NCBI GenBank assembly: GCA_965220775.1
Contig: OZ244845.1
Coordinates: 1,240,001-1,304,000, forward strand
Length of the DNA: 64,000 bases
Source of the DNA: G963664835 sp965220775
GTDB lineage: Bacteria; Chloroflexota; UBA6077; FW602-bin22; JBCLEL01
Reading direction: 5' to 3'
The notes under the pieces are model-generated. The model saw only the letters and a list, made by a program, of their open reading frames with translations, did not search any database and was not told the DNA's origin. The position numbers and the translations under genes are program-made. Below, in pieces: positions 8,403 to 17,055 of this stretch (within the stretch, counting starts at the first letter, position 1; each line of letters starts with the position of its first letter).

Positions 8403-8674
8403 GTGCCAGTCGTTCCGGGAGCGCGTGACTCGGCGATTACCCGCAGGTGTTCACTCCAATCCGGCTCCGTCTCCGGGCCTTCCGTAGCGTCACACGCTCG
8501 GAAGAACTCCCGGACATCCTCCGGCGACTCGAACCTCCGGATGCTCTGCCGGGCTTCCAACATCGCGTGCGCAGCCGCCCTCAGCCACGCGCTGAGCGTC
8601 TTACCCTCCCGTAGCGCTTGATCGACGAACCGATCGCGGTCCGCATCTGGGATAATCAACTGAACTCTGGCCAT
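8399..8674 (-). CDS. vapB: VapB-like antitoxin
   Basis: 91 residues. The N-terminal MARVQLIIPDADRDRFVDQALREGKTLSAW has the pattern of a ribbon-helix-helix DNA-binding domain; the C-terminal acidic stretch (SPEDVREFFRACDATEGPETEPDW) is the likely toxin-binding tail. It is upstream of vapC and overlaps it by four bases. An inverted repeat 27 bp before its start (8701-8721) is a good candidate autoregulatory operator. Confidence 0.82.
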   Translation of the reverse strand: MARVQLIIPDADRDRFVDQALREGKTLSAWLRAAAHAMLEARQSIRRFESPEDVREFFRACDATEGPETEPDWSEHLRVIAESRAPGTTGT

Positions 8675-8700
8675 CGCGAGACCCCATCTCGTACATAAAT

Positions 8701-8721
8701 ATGTGTATCCATCTTACACAT
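8701..8721. promoter_or_regulatory. Candidate VapB operator
   Basis: ATGTGTA (8701-8707), spacer TCCATCT, TACACAT (8715-8721): a perfect 7-bp inverted repeat immediately upstream of vapB on the minus strand, in an AT-rich promoter-like stretch that also contains ATAAATATG. The position and symmetry suit binding by a dimeric ribbon-helix-helix antitoxin. This is inference from position. Confidence 0.5.
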
Positions 8722-9103
8722 CTCTGCGCGGCGTATCAATCCCGCCCCTAATGGTGTAACAATAACCTAACGATTGATTATGGATGCAGACACGGCGGAT
8801 CTCGGAGGTTATCCGGCATTTTCCTGGCAGAGATTGTAGATGTTCCGTGCCTGCGGGCAATGTATGGGTTCTCCGGGTCTTCGTGCCAACGTGCCGCGTT
8901 GTCCGAAGTGTATTGACGGATACGGTTCAGATCAGCGTCATCTCGGATAATATGCTCGTAATAGTTGCGCTGCCATACTGGCGCGCCGGCCGCACCGCGT
9001 GATTGGTTGATACCTTTGGTCACCGCAGATTTGTACGAACCGACGATAGTGCCGAGGGAGCGTTTAGGTGGGCCGGGCGCGATCGGTAGATCTGTAGGGG
9101 CGA

Positions 9104-9113
9104 CGCACGCGTC
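9104..9113. repeat. Left target-site duplication of the IS4-family element
   Basis: CGCACGCGTC, repeated exactly at 10557-10566 on the other side of the element. Ten bases fits the IS4 family. The uninterrupted target is seen once in the intact RAYT at 6499-6508. Confidence 0.92.
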
Positions 9114-10556
9114 CATCTGCTCCAACTAATTGGTTTTCAGGGTGTTTGCGGTGCGTCTGTAGCATTTGCGGTTAGCATATCGGGGCTTGCGAATGAGCGC
9201 TAGTCCGGGCGGTGCGGGCAGGATTGACTCGACAGGTATGCTCGGGGCCTGGATGCGCGTTCTTCGTGAAGGTCGAATGAAGCCCAGTTCACGACCTCGC
9301 TCGACGAAGACCTTTACAGGGTCTCTGCCTTCGTAGGCATATTGGGGCGCATACTCCACCAGCAGGCCGATCGACACCTCGAAAGGGTCCACCCCGGCCT
9401 TGTAGGCAATCTCAAGCCTCAATGACTGGAGGACCTGCGATATTATCAACGTCGCCCATATCTGTTGCTGAATCACCACCTGCTTGGCAGACCACAGCAG
9501 ACGCAGCTTGAGGTGTTGCTTGGCCAACGCCAGCGCCATCTCAATGTCCCACCTGCGAGCGTAGACCTCGGCTATGGATGGAATCGGGAACCTGTGAGGC
9601 TCTCGAACGTTGGTGATGTAACGGCGCAGTGTTTTGCCCTGTCTGAAAGTCACCAGCCGAACGGCGTGTTTGGTCCGGTCCGCGCGGTGGACTCCCAGCC
9701 ACACGATGCCATCGAAGACATCGCCGCGCTGATAGAAAGTATGAATTACTTTGTAGCTGGTCTTTGCTCTCAGCCTGCTCAGCCAATGGCAACCCCTGTC
9801 TGTCAGCCAGTCAAACCAGGCGAAACCGAAGTATCCCAGGTCTGCCACCACCAGTGTTCCCGCGGGCAACTCTGCCGCCAGATCTCGCGCTAACACCTTC
9901 TCGTTCTGATTGGGATTCGGCTGGAACCTGACCCTACGCCACTGCTGGCGTCTCAGGTCGAACACGCCGGCCAGCTTGCCGGCGAGCAGACGAGTGTCCC
10001 CTTCAGGGATTTCCCTCAGAGTCGGCAGCGTTCTCGAGATGGCCTCCAGTGTACTCTCGTCTATGCACACCACCTCTTCGGCAAACGATGCCAGCCTATC
10101 GGAGACCAAACCCTCAAATCGCTCCGCCAACACGCTGCTGATCTGTTCGAACAGCCTCTCCAGCGGCTCGGTCCCCGCGCTATGTAGCCGCTTGTAAACA
10201 GCCTGGTCTGTTACCTCAAATCGGGGGAAGAACCACAGCCCCCGTTCCGAGATAAGACGCCACAAGGCCAGTTGGCTGCCAAAGCCTCTCAGTACGCACA
10301 CCAGCAGTCCAGCCCACAGAGCCATCGCCGGCAGAATACGCGGCCTGCCAGGCCCCTTGACCCTGCCGTCTGGCTCCATCCCCTCCAAACACTGTTGGAG
10401 GAACTCCTCTATGTTCCCTAAGGTGTCTGTATCGTCACCGAGTTTCTTGGGCATTTCGCGCTGTTCCTCCCGCAGAGTAGTATTGTTCCTCACTACTGTG
10501 CAGGAGTTCTTTCCCAAGGGAAGGATGGTTCTTATAACAATTAGTTGGAGCAGATG
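9114..10556 (-). mobile_element. Complete IS4-family insertion sequence (1443 bp)
   Basis: The ends are perfect 19-bp inverted repeats, CATCTGCTCCAACTAATTG at 9114-9132 and its complement at 10538-10556, flanked by a 10-bp direct duplication (9104-9113 and 10557-10566). It carries one transposase gene on the minus strand whose stop codon lies inside the left repeat. Unbroken ends, an unbroken gene and an exact target duplication indicate a recent insertion. The target is the palindrome inside a RAYT copy. No second copy of the IS is in this window. Confidence 0.94.
9126..10454 (-). CDS. IS4-family DDE transposase
   Basis: 442 residues from the ATG at 10454, which is preceded by a strong GGAGG; the frame stays open much further upstream only because it runs on into the RAYT remnant. 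The catalytic acids are Asp132 (CIDES), Asp205 (VVADLGYFG) and Glu305. The IS4 hallmark Y-(2)-R-(3)-E-(6)-K is exact: Tyr298, Arg301, Glu305, Lys312 in YARRWDIEMALALAK. An N-terminal helical region (residues 1-120) would bind the terminal repeats. The gene looks intact and so potentially active. Confidence 0.94.
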   Translation of the reverse strand: MPKKLGDDTDTLGNIEEFLQQCLEGMEPDGRVKGPGRPRILPAMALWAGLLVCVLRGFGSQLALWRLISERGLWFFPRFEVTDQAVYKRLHSAGTEPLERLFEQISSVLAERFEGLVSDRLASFAEEVVCIDESTLEAISRTLPTLREIPEGDTRLLAGKLAGVFDLRRQQWRRVRFQPNPNQNEKVLARDLAAELPAGTLVVADLGYFGFAWFDWLTDRGCHWLSRLRAKTSYKVIHTFYQRGDVFDGIVWLGVHRADRTKHAVRLVTFRQGKTLRRYITNVREPHRFPIPSIAEVYARRWDIEMALALAKQHLKLRLLWSAKQVVIQQQIWATLIISQVLQSLRLEIAYKAGVDPFEVSIGLLVEYAPQYAYEGRDPVKVFVERGRELGFIRPSRRTRIQAPSIPVESILPAPPGLALIRKPRYANRKCYRRTANTLKTN

Positions 10557-10566
10557 CGCACGCGTC
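10557..10566. repeat. Right target-site duplication of the IS4-family element
   Basis: CGCACGCGTC, identical to 9104-9113. Removing the IS plus one copy restores the sequence found in the intact RAYT gene. Confidence 0.92.
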
Positions 10567-10941
10567 GCCCTTGGGGTGGGGCGCGCGATAACAATAATCC
10601 CGTGGATATGATTAGGCATCGCGACAAACGTGCCTAGCTCAATGTCGGGAAAATGCAAAGGAATCTCCTCCCACGCCGCTTTCGCCAACCTTCCGAAATC
10701 GTTTAAACGCATCTCGCCGTTCGTAATATCGCCGATCGGCGCCGGACGGCCTCTAGGCGGGCCAGGACTTGCGGCCTCGAACCCGCACCTGCCAGATTGA
10801 TACCAGACCAAGGTCTTGCTCCAACGGAGTATCATGAGCGCAGAAACCAATGGACTCTCTGAGTACTGGACCGCCAATACAATGAATGCCTCGATCCTCT
10901 CAGCCGGCCGCGTTTGAGGATAAAAATGCGAAAGATTCCCA

Positions 10942-13458
10942 ATGCCTAGACGTCCCCTCCGGCGTCACGGCCGGCGCACCGGCACTTCCCTGCGGCGTTT
11001 CAGCCGACGAATGGACTCGCGTCCTCACAGTCGTTTGTTAGCCGGCGCCCTGATCGGTTTGGCCGGCGTCGCCTTCTTGGGCGGCGTGATGTTGTTGTTC
11101 ATTGTGTTGAGCATCGGCGCGGTCGTCGGACTTGGCTCCGTCGCGGCGGGCGGCGCATTTGCTTCGATTACAGGCGACCTCCCGGACGTCGCGGCGGCGG
11201 TTGACCGGCCCGCGTTCAAGACCGCCTCCATTTACGACCGCAAGGGCCGGCTTCTCCATGAAATCATCGATCCTCACGGCGGACGCAGGACCATCGTCAA
11301 ACTGGACGAGATGCCGCAGCACTTGATCGACGCGGTGACCGCCACTGAGGACCCCAGATACTTCACCAATCCCGGCTTCGACCTGAGGTCGATAGCCCGC
11401 GCTCTCTTGCAGAACCTGCAAGGCGGAGAAATCGTGTCCGGAGCCAGCACGATCACCCAGCAACTCGTAAGAGCCACACTCCTACCCCCGGACGAGCGAT
11501 ACGAACAGAGCTACCGCCGGAAGTTACGCGAGGCAGTGTTGGCCTACCGTCTCTCACAGACCTTCTCTAAAGAGGAGATTCTCGAGCGGTATCTAAATGA
11601 GATCTACTTTGGCAACTTGGCCTACGGCGTCGAAGCCGCCTCGCGAGCCTACTTCAACAAACCCGTGAGCGAGCTCAGCCTGTCCGAATCGGCGTTCATC
11701 GCCGGCCTGATTCAGTCGCCAGTCAGCTACAACCCATTCACCAATCCCAAAGAGGCAAAGGCGCGCCAGTTCCAGGTGCTGAATCTGATGGTGAAACATG
11801 GCTTCTTGGATCTCGAAGCCGCGTTGAAGGCGCAACAGGATCCGATCAGACTTGAATCGCCTGTCCAAGAGATGAAGGCGCCTCATTTTGTCGTCCATAT
11901 ACGTGATCTGATCGAGCGGGACTATGGAACGGACCTTCTGTATTACGGGGGAATCGAGATTCATACCACCATAGACTTGGACATGCTCGACTTGGCGCAA
12001 AGGGTAGCTCGCGAGCGCCTGTCCACCCTTCGCGAGTTTGACGCCAACAACGCCGCGTTGATCGCAATCGATCCGAAGACCGGTGAAGTCCTGGTGATGA
12101 TGGGCAGTCTCGACTACTGGGATCCGGAAATTGATGGACAGGTCAATATGTCGCTCGCGGAACGCCAGCCCGGCTCAACTTTGAAACCATTTACTTACCT
12201 AACGGCGTTCGAGCAAAAAATTGCTTCGCCTGCGACGATCATCGAGGATGAAGAGACCGAGTTCGATGGCGGAGCCGGCCGGCCCCCATACGTTCCTCAA
12301 AATCACGACAAGGAGTTTCGGGGGCCAGTGTCCATACGAAAGGCTCTAGGCAACTCGCGCAACGTGCCGGCCGTAAAGATGTTGGACGACATTGGAATCT
12401 ACGCGTTGTTGGATACCGTGCACCGCTTCGGCATAACAAGCTTGAACGAGCCCAATCGCTACGGATTGTCACTGACCCTCGGTGGGGGCGAAGTGAGGTT
12501 GTTGGACCTGGTTTATGCCTACTCCGTCCTTGCGAATGGCGGCGAGCAAGTGGGCGCGCCGGTTCGAGAAGCCGACCTACAGCCAGGCCGCCGCGTCCTC
12601 GAACCCATTGTCATAACCAAGATTATTGATTCAAGCGGCAACGTCGTTTTCGAGCAAGAACCGGCGCGCAGGGAGCGGCTGGCTTCCGAGCAGACCACTT
12701 GGCTGATCACCGACATTCTCTCCGATGATGAAGCGCGCCAGGATACATACGGACCGAATAGCTTCTTGAAGCTGTCCCGACCAGCGGCGGCCAAGACTGG
12801 AACAACCGAGCACTTTGAGGACAGCTGGACAATTGGCTACACACCTAACCTCGCGGTCGGAGTCTGGGTGGGAAACGCCGATTACACGCCGATGGATAGG
12901 ATATTTGGCTCGAGAGGAGCCGGAGGTATCTGGCACAACTTCATGGAGGAGGCTTTGGCCGACCTGCCTACGGAATGGTACGATCGGCCAGTGGGCATCG
13001 TCAGGGCGTCGGTTGACGCCGAGACAGGACTGCGTCCGGCTCCTGACAAGCCGGTAATAGAGGATTGGTTTGTTGAAGGTACCTTGCCGAGAAGGTGGGC
13101 CGCGCCGGCTGCCACGCCTACGCCTTTGATTCAACCTGAGCCGATTGCCACATTCGAACCTCCACCCGAACCTACAGCCGAACCTACACTCAACACGGGA
13201 CAGGACACGAGCGTCAAGAATGCGTCGCATACCGGCATAGTCCCCAATCTTGTAGGGCTCGAAGAAGAAGAGGCGCGGAGGATAATCACCGACAGCGGCC
13301 TGAATAACACCTACCCCAATTATCAAACGGAGTCCGATGTCGCCGACAAGAACTTTTTCAACTCGATCAATCCAGGACACGTACTTAGCCACATGCCGGG
13401 GCCTGGTAGCGAGGTGGGGCCCGGCTCTACCATTTGGCTTGCGGTCCGCAAAAGGTAG
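10942..13458 (+). CDS. Class A penicillin-binding protein (bifunctional) with C-terminal PASTA domain
   Basis: 838 residues. A basic cytoplasmic N-terminus is followed by one membrane segment (about 33-62). A GT51 glycosyltransferase domain (about 105-290) has ATEDPRYF with catalytic Glu136, GASTITQQLVR and ERYLNEIYFG. A transpeptidase domain has the three motifs S412-T-L-K, S472-R-N and K618-T-G. A Pro/Thr-rich linker (about 710-760) leads to one PASTA-like domain from VPNLVGLEEEEARRI to the end. It polymerises and cross-links peptidoglycan outside the membrane. PASTA on a class A enzyme is familiar from Gram-positive PBPs. In the glycosyltransferase EDxxFxxHxG motif the usual His is Asn143. 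Confidence 0.95.
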   Translation: MPRRPLRRHGRRTGTSLRRFSRRMDSRPHSRLLAGALIGLAGVAFLGGVMLLFIVLSIGAVVGLGSVAAGGAFASITGDLPDVAAAVDRPAFKTASIYDRKGRLLHEIIDPHGGRRTIVKLDEMPQHLIDAVTATEDPRYFTNPGFDLRSIARALLQNLQGGEIVSGASTITQQLVRATLLPPDERYEQSYRRKLREAVLAYRLSQTFSKEEILERYLNEIYFGNLAYGVEAASRAYFNKPVSELSLSESAFIAGLIQSPVSYNPFTNPKEAKARQFQVLNLMVKHGFLDLEAALKAQQDPIRLESPVQEMKAPHFVVHIRDLIERDYGTDLLYYGGIEIHTTIDLDMLDLAQRVARERLSTLREFDANNAALIAIDPKTGEVLVMMGSLDYWDPEIDGQVNMSLAERQPGSTLKPFTYLTAFEQKIASPATIIEDEETEFDGGAGRPPYVPQNHDKEFRGPVSIRKALGNSRNVPAVKMLDDIGIYALLDTVHRFGITSLNEPNRYGLSLTLGGGEVRLLDLVYAYSVLANGGEQVGAPVREADLQPGRRVLEPIVITKIIDSSGNVVFEQEPARRERLASEQTTWLITDILSDDEARQDTYGPNSFLKLSRPAAAKTGTTEHFEDSWTIGYTPNLAVGVWVGNADYTPMDRIFGSRGAGGIWHNFMEEALADLPTEWYDRPVGIVRASVDAETGLRPAPDKPVIEDWFVEGTLPRRWAAPAATPTPLIQPEPIATFEPPPEPTAEPTLNTGQDTSVKNASHTGIVPNLVGLEEEEARRIITDSGLNNTYPNYQTESDVADKNFFNSINPGHVLSHMPGPGSEVGPGSTIWLAVRKR

Positions 13459-13508
13459 CATCAACCCCGGCCGGCGCATTTCGCCGTCTAAGCACGACTC
13501 CCCGTCCC

Positions 13509-13617
13509 GTCATCCCGGCGAGGGCTGGAATCGAGGCGAGGCACAGCCGGCGCCAATGACACTCGGACACTTCCACCAACCAGCGTCCCTAAAGTTCATG
13601 CCTCGGTGTGCCGGTTA
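13509..13617. repeat. REP-like repeat, modules A, H and C (degenerate)
   Basis: The sequence CATCCCGGCGAGGGCTGGAA is a diverged module A hairpin. It is followed by CCAATGACACTCGGACACTT (module H, also at about 30958-30980) and by CATGCCTCGGTGTGCCGG, the left half of module C. The same A-H-C order occurs at 30.9-31.0 kb, so the two are copies of one composite. It sits between convergent genes. Confidence 0.75.
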
Positions 13618-13842
13618 GCGATTAGGGCCGGCGCCCTCGGGCAGAAGCATCAGGCCGGCGAAAACGATCCATCCGGTGATGAACGGCGGTAAGACCGATC
13701 CGACGAACGCGCCAAACGTCCAGATTGTGCGATCGCGGCCCCTCCGCTCCGCGAATCGGTACGTAAGCATCGTGGGCCATATCACGATAACCATAATCAC
13801 TATCAAAGTGAACGGAAGAGCTGCGGAGTCAAAGATTTCCAT
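13615..13842 (-). CDS. Small two-helix membrane protein
   Basis: About 75 residues from the ATG at 13842, which has GAGGG at a proper distance; another ATG two codons upstream sits too close to that site. There are two hydrophobic segments, LPFTLIVIMVIVIWPTMLTY and FVGSVLPPFITGWIVFAGLML, joined by a short Arg-rich loop (RFAERRGRDR), so a hairpin in the membrane with the loop probably cytoplasmic. No family is recognised. The convergent position relative to the PBP gene gives no functional hint. Confidence 0.6.
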   Translation of the reverse strand: MEIFDSAALPFTLIVIMVIVIWPTMLTYRFAERRGRDRTIWTFGAFVGSVLPPFITGWIVFAGLMLLPEGAGPNR

Positions 13843-14145
13843 AGTCATCCCTCGCTGATTCGCACGTCAAGTAATCGGGTGAAGGCGCTCGCAACCATAC
13901 TCTGGACGGATTGCCCACTGACGATCTGCGGTGTGGCAATGCCGGACCGGCACTTTCATTATAACTCCGAACCTAGGCGATGCAGCGTGTCTGGTGTCGC
14001 TTATCGGAGACTTTGTAGGTCCTTCCGATGTGCTGACGAGATACCAACACGATCTGATACGACTAAGGTACAATAGGGAAGGCAGATTTTAATGCTGCTC
14101 TAATGCCGATTGATCTTGATCGACCCGAACTCAGGAGGCGTCGTC
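13843..14145. other. 300-bp gap between divergent genes
   Basis: No gene or hairpin of note. It must contain the promoters for the small membrane protein (minus) and the secreted protein (plus), but I see no convincing promoter boxes. The AGGAGG at 14133-14138 is the ribosome-binding site that fixes the start of the next gene. Confidence 0.5.
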
Positions 14146-15354
14146 GTGAAACGTTTCAGCTTCATCGTTGCACTAATCGCAGCCCTCGCCGTGAGTACCG
14201 TCTATGCCGCCAGTGGGACCGAAGGTCTCGAATTAACCGGGGATCAGCCTTCGGCGGCCGGCTCTATTACCGGGACCAGCGGTGGCTCCTTCAACTACTA
14301 CTGGTTCGACTACGGTGGCGGCAGCAGGGAGGTTGTGGTCACCATAAACGTCAGTCACAGTCATCAATCGATGGGGAACGGCATCGGATTCAACGTATAC
14401 GACGATTCCGCGGGGTTGGTTGGTAGCGGTCAGCCTATAGGCGATAATCGATCGAGAACTTTCGCCCGACTGCCTTTCTCGAGGATCAGCGGAGGGCGGT
14501 TTCTGATTCAAGTGTATAACTATGTGCAGGGCGCAGGTTTCAACTACACGATTGACGTGACCGGCTTGGGGTCTTCGCCAGCGCCTCAGGTAACTGGTGC
14601 GGCCCAACCACAAGATGCACCTATCCTCCGGGCCCAGGAGGATGCTCTTACCGGCTCCATCGAGGGAGACCCGGCTGGAGCCTTCCGCTTTTACGACCTG
14701 ATTTATCCTGGTGGCAACCTAGAGCTTAGCGCAAAATTGAGCAGTACGCCGATATTCCCTTGGTCCGATCAGGCAGTCGGCATGTATCTTTATGCTGGCG
14801 ATGTACTTGTGGCCAGCAGCAGCGAAGTCGAACGTACAAAGACCTCCGTTGCCCATTCGCTGAAGTTCCGTGGTTTGCATGGCGGAAAGTTGACTTTGCA
14901 AGTATACAATTATGGCACCGATCACGACATAAACTACACGCTGTTTTTGAAAGGTATCGTCGGACCACCCACACCGGCTTCCGGAAATCACTCCTCTGAG
15001 ACTGCGTTTCAAGTCACTCCTCACCAAAGCGGCATCGTGGGTACTGTTCCTGGGAGTCGCGGGGGGTCATTCTCATTCTTCGATATTCCTCACCCTGGCG
15101 GTTGGAAGACCATAACGATCATTCTGCGCATAGACCGCGAGGACAGGGCCTTCGAACGCTTGGCCGGCTTCAATATCTATGAGGACGGACGTTTGACGAG
15201 CCAAGAATTTACAGCTCGAGACGGCCAAGGGCTCTTGGTCACAGCAACGACTATCAGACGCGGTGAATCTACGAATCTGGGCTTCCAACTGTTCAACTAC
15301 AATGAAGGTGTGGCCCTTCACTATCGCCTCGACGTGTTCGGATTGACCGACTAA
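14146..15354 (+). CDS. Secreted protein with three PPC-like beta domains
   Basis: 402 residues from the GTG at 14146, chosen because AGGAGG lies seven bases upstream and the product then opens with a clean signal peptide, VKRFSFIVALIAALAVSTVYAA. The mature part consists of three repeats of about 105-125 residues (roughly 39-141, 166-270 and 290-402). Each starts with a G-S/T-I/V-x-G turn and F-x-F/Y-x-D/I, and ends with a Q-V/L-Y/F-N-Y ... N/H-Y-x-L/I-x-V-x-G block. This resembles bacterial pre-peptidase C-terminal (PPC) beta-sandwich domains, but no protease domain is attached. It may be a surface binding protein. Function unknown. Confidence 0.82.
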   Translation: MKRFSFIVALIAALAVSTVYAASGTEGLELTGDQPSAAGSITGTSGGSFNYYWFDYGGGSREVVVTINVSHSHQSMGNGIGFNVYDDSAGLVGSGQPIGDNRSRTFARLPFSRISGGRFLIQVYNYVQGAGFNYTIDVTGLGSSPAPQVTGAAQPQDAPILRAQEDALTGSIEGDPAGAFRFYDLIYPGGNLELSAKLSSTPIFPWSDQAVGMYLYAGDVLVASSSEVERTKTSVAHSLKFRGLHGGKLTLQVYNYGTDHDINYTLFLKGIVGPPTPASGNHSSETAFQVTPHQSGIVGTVPGSRGGSFSFFDIPHPGGWKTITIILRIDREDRAFERLAGFNIYEDGRLTSQEFTARDGQGLLVTATTIRRGESTNLGFQLFNYNEGVALHYRLDVFGLTD

Positions 15355-15479
15355 TGAAGCGCTGTGATGTGACCGTGTTGAGTAGATCGGTGGCTCAATC
15401 CGGCCTTTCGCCCAATGAACCGGGAGGTCCGGTCGGTACCCCTCGATGGGACTTGTAGAGCTACGGTACTTCGTCGGAG

Positions 15480-16040
15480 ATGAGCGCCAGACACCAATTT
15501 AATGCGGTACCCGCCCGCTTGGTCGATCCCATATTCTTGTCCGTCGGCGCGGTAGTCTTTGTCACCGACCAAGTTACGAAGTCGATAATAGTGTCCACAA
15601 TAGGTTCGATAGGACCGCGTTCTGTCGAGGTTCTTGGCGACTATGTACGCCTCAGCTTCGCGACGAATAGCGGATCCGCGTTCGGTCTGGTTCAGAACAG
15701 CTCCGGCGTACTCGCCATGATATCTCTCTTGGTAGTGCCGGCCCTATTCTTTAGCCGAGCATTCCTTTCCGACCCAAGTCTTGTCGTCAGGCTGTGCTTG
15801 GGCTTGCTGGTCGGCGGCGCAATAGGCAACCTTGTCGACCGGCTCAGGTTGGGCTACGTCGTAGACTTTGTCGATGTTGGAATCGGGCATCTTCGCTGGC
15901 CGGCATTCAATGTCGCCGATAGCGCGTTCGTCGTGGGCGTCATCACGCTGATCGCGTTGACAACGGTCTTGGGGCAAACTCTAGATCGTTCTACCAACCA
16001 AGATCCAGGACAGCGAACCCCGAGCGGCCCCATTAGATAA
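15480..16040 (+). CDS. lspA: Lipoprotein signal peptidase (SPase II)
   Basis: 186 residues with four membrane helices (about 15-38, 72-92, 100-118 and 146-166). The family signatures are present: FVTDQVTK, ATNSGSAFGL, GGAIGNLVDRLRLGYVVDF and FNVADS. The catalytic Asp pair is Asp129 (VVDF) and Asp147 (NVADS). It cleaves prolipoprotein signal peptides before the lipobox Cys, and would process the predicted lipoproteins of this window. The C-terminal 20 residues are a variable polar tail. ATG start with CGGAG just upstream. Confidence 0.95.
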   Translation: MSARHQFNAVPARLVDPIFLSVGAVVFVTDQVTKSIIVSTIGSIGPRSVEVLGDYVRLSFATNSGSAFGLVQNSSGVLAMISLLVVPALFFSRAFLSDPSLVVRLCLGLLVGGAIGNLVDRLRLGYVVDFVDVGIGHLRWPAFNVADSAFVVGVITLIALTTVLGQTLDRSTNQDPGQRTPSGPIR

Positions 16041-16259
16041 CCGGTGCGTTCCTGAATGCGCCGGCCCATATATTCGAACCATTCGTTCGGCAACAATCGA
16101 TCAGTTGAAATGCGTTTTCTCCTGTGAAAAGATTACTTACTGCCAGTCGCCGGATAGTATTCGAAGGTCACAACACGCCTTGTGCCGGCGCGGCTGTTTG
16201 AGACGATTCCACTCGGCATACCGCTCTAAACCATTTACGAATCAATCGGGAGGTATATC

Positions 16260-16712
16260 TTGGTTACGGGTATAGAACATGTCGCTGTGACGGTTAGCAG
16301 CATCGAAAAGTCGATACCTTTTTACAGGGACATTCTTGGGCTTAGCGTACTGTCTGAGCACGAATTGGAAGGCAAAGAGATCGAACAGATGTCGGACATG
16401 CCCGGCACCAGACTCAAATCGGTCCGCTTGGGCGTCCCCAATTCCGACATGATTATCGACTTACAGGAATACTATCACCCAATCGGCACGCCAATCGTCA
16501 GCCGCACGTGTGATCCTTGCAACTCACACTTCTGCTTCTTTGTCGATGATATGGATCAGTCCTACGTTGAGATGAAGTCCAAGGGCGTTCGCTTCAAGTC
16601 CGAACCAGTCGTGTTTGACTTGGGCCCGGAAGGTATCGTCAAGGTTGTCTGGTTCTATGATCCAGACGACTTCGTTCTTGAGTTGCTAGAAGTCAAGTCA
16701 GCTACAGGTTAG
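16260..16712 (+). CDS. VOC (glyoxalase/bleomycin resistance) family protein
   Basis: 150 residues; one VOC module pair. It begins IEHVAVTVSSIEKSIPFYRDILGL, with the metal-ligand His of the first half, and has HFCFFVDDMDQSYVEMKSKGV and FYDPDDFVLELLEV in the second half, supplying the His and Glu ligands. The family includes lactoylglutathione lyases, methylmalonyl-CoA epimerases and ring-cleavage dioxygenases; the substrate here is unknown. The TTG start follows GGGAGG at a good distance. Monocistronic by position. Confidence 0.88.
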   Translation: MVTGIEHVAVTVSSIEKSIPFYRDILGLSVLSEHELEGKEIEQMSDMPGTRLKSVRLGVPNSDMIIDLQEYYHPIGTPIVSRTCDPCNSHFCFFVDDMDQSYVEMKSKGVRFKSEPVVFDLGPEGIVKVVWFYDPDDFVLELLEVKSATG

Positions 16713-17055
16713 AGGAATCCGAGACGCCAATCGCGAACCCATACGCGTCAGGTCCTGCTTTCCCTGGCCTGAGAAACAACTACGTTGGGTGCCCGCTTGA
16801 TTGCGGCGACAACCGTGAATACAGTGTTCCTGAGCTTAACCCGCATCCGCCGGACATCGTCGCGTTTTTGATTCTCATGCCAGTCCCAGGGCTACAGCGG
16901 CCGGCACGCTTGCGTCCGCTGTAGCCTTGCCGTGTCCCAGGCGAACACGAAGACCCTTCCCGTGGCAAGTTGCGGCACGACCTTGCGAATCAAAATGAAA
17001 CTTGAGGCCTTCTTTGTCCGAGACCCGCCAACATCCGGCCGGCGCTCCCGCCTTG
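16713..17055. other. 340-bp gap with a long hairpin
   Basis: No gene is recognised. The notable structure is a perfect 11-bp stem, GGCTACAGCGG (16890-16900) with CCGCTGTAGCC (16916-16926) around a 15-base loop. An outer inverted repeat, TTTTGATTC near 16866 and GAATCAAAA near 16986, brackets it at about 120 bp. It could be a transcript end or regulatory leader for the next gene. Confidence 0.55.

Larger units (their letters stand above)
8778..10735 (-). pseudogene. Second RAYT copy, truncated, frameshifted and split by an IS
   Basis: The part at 10567-10735 repeats codons of the intact RAYT from GDITNGEMRL to ARPTPRATR almost base for base, and 8778-9113 repeats the rest (GPPKRSLGTIVGSYKSAV to the PARW region). 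The copy lacks about the first 50 codons: identity to the intact gene stops abruptly at 10735. An extra GGTAGATC (8 bases, near 9085) shifts the frame, and an IS4-family element interrupts it at 9114-10556. The metal-binding HIH and nucleophile Tyr codons survive on opposite sides of the insertion. It cannot make a working transposase. Confidence 0.9.

Noticed and set aside
9126..10877. A single 583-residue transposase
   Set aside because: The frame fuses the RAYT remnant to the IS4 transposase across the insertion point; the real transposase starts at the ATG at 10454 with its own GGAGG.
12631..13479. 282-codon minus-strand frame opposite the PBP gene
   Set aside because: Shadow of the PBP coding sequence; no ribosome site or recognisable domain.
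13867..14076. Small open frames on both strands in the gap before 14146
   Set aside because: They overlap each other, lack ribosome sites and show no protein-like pattern.
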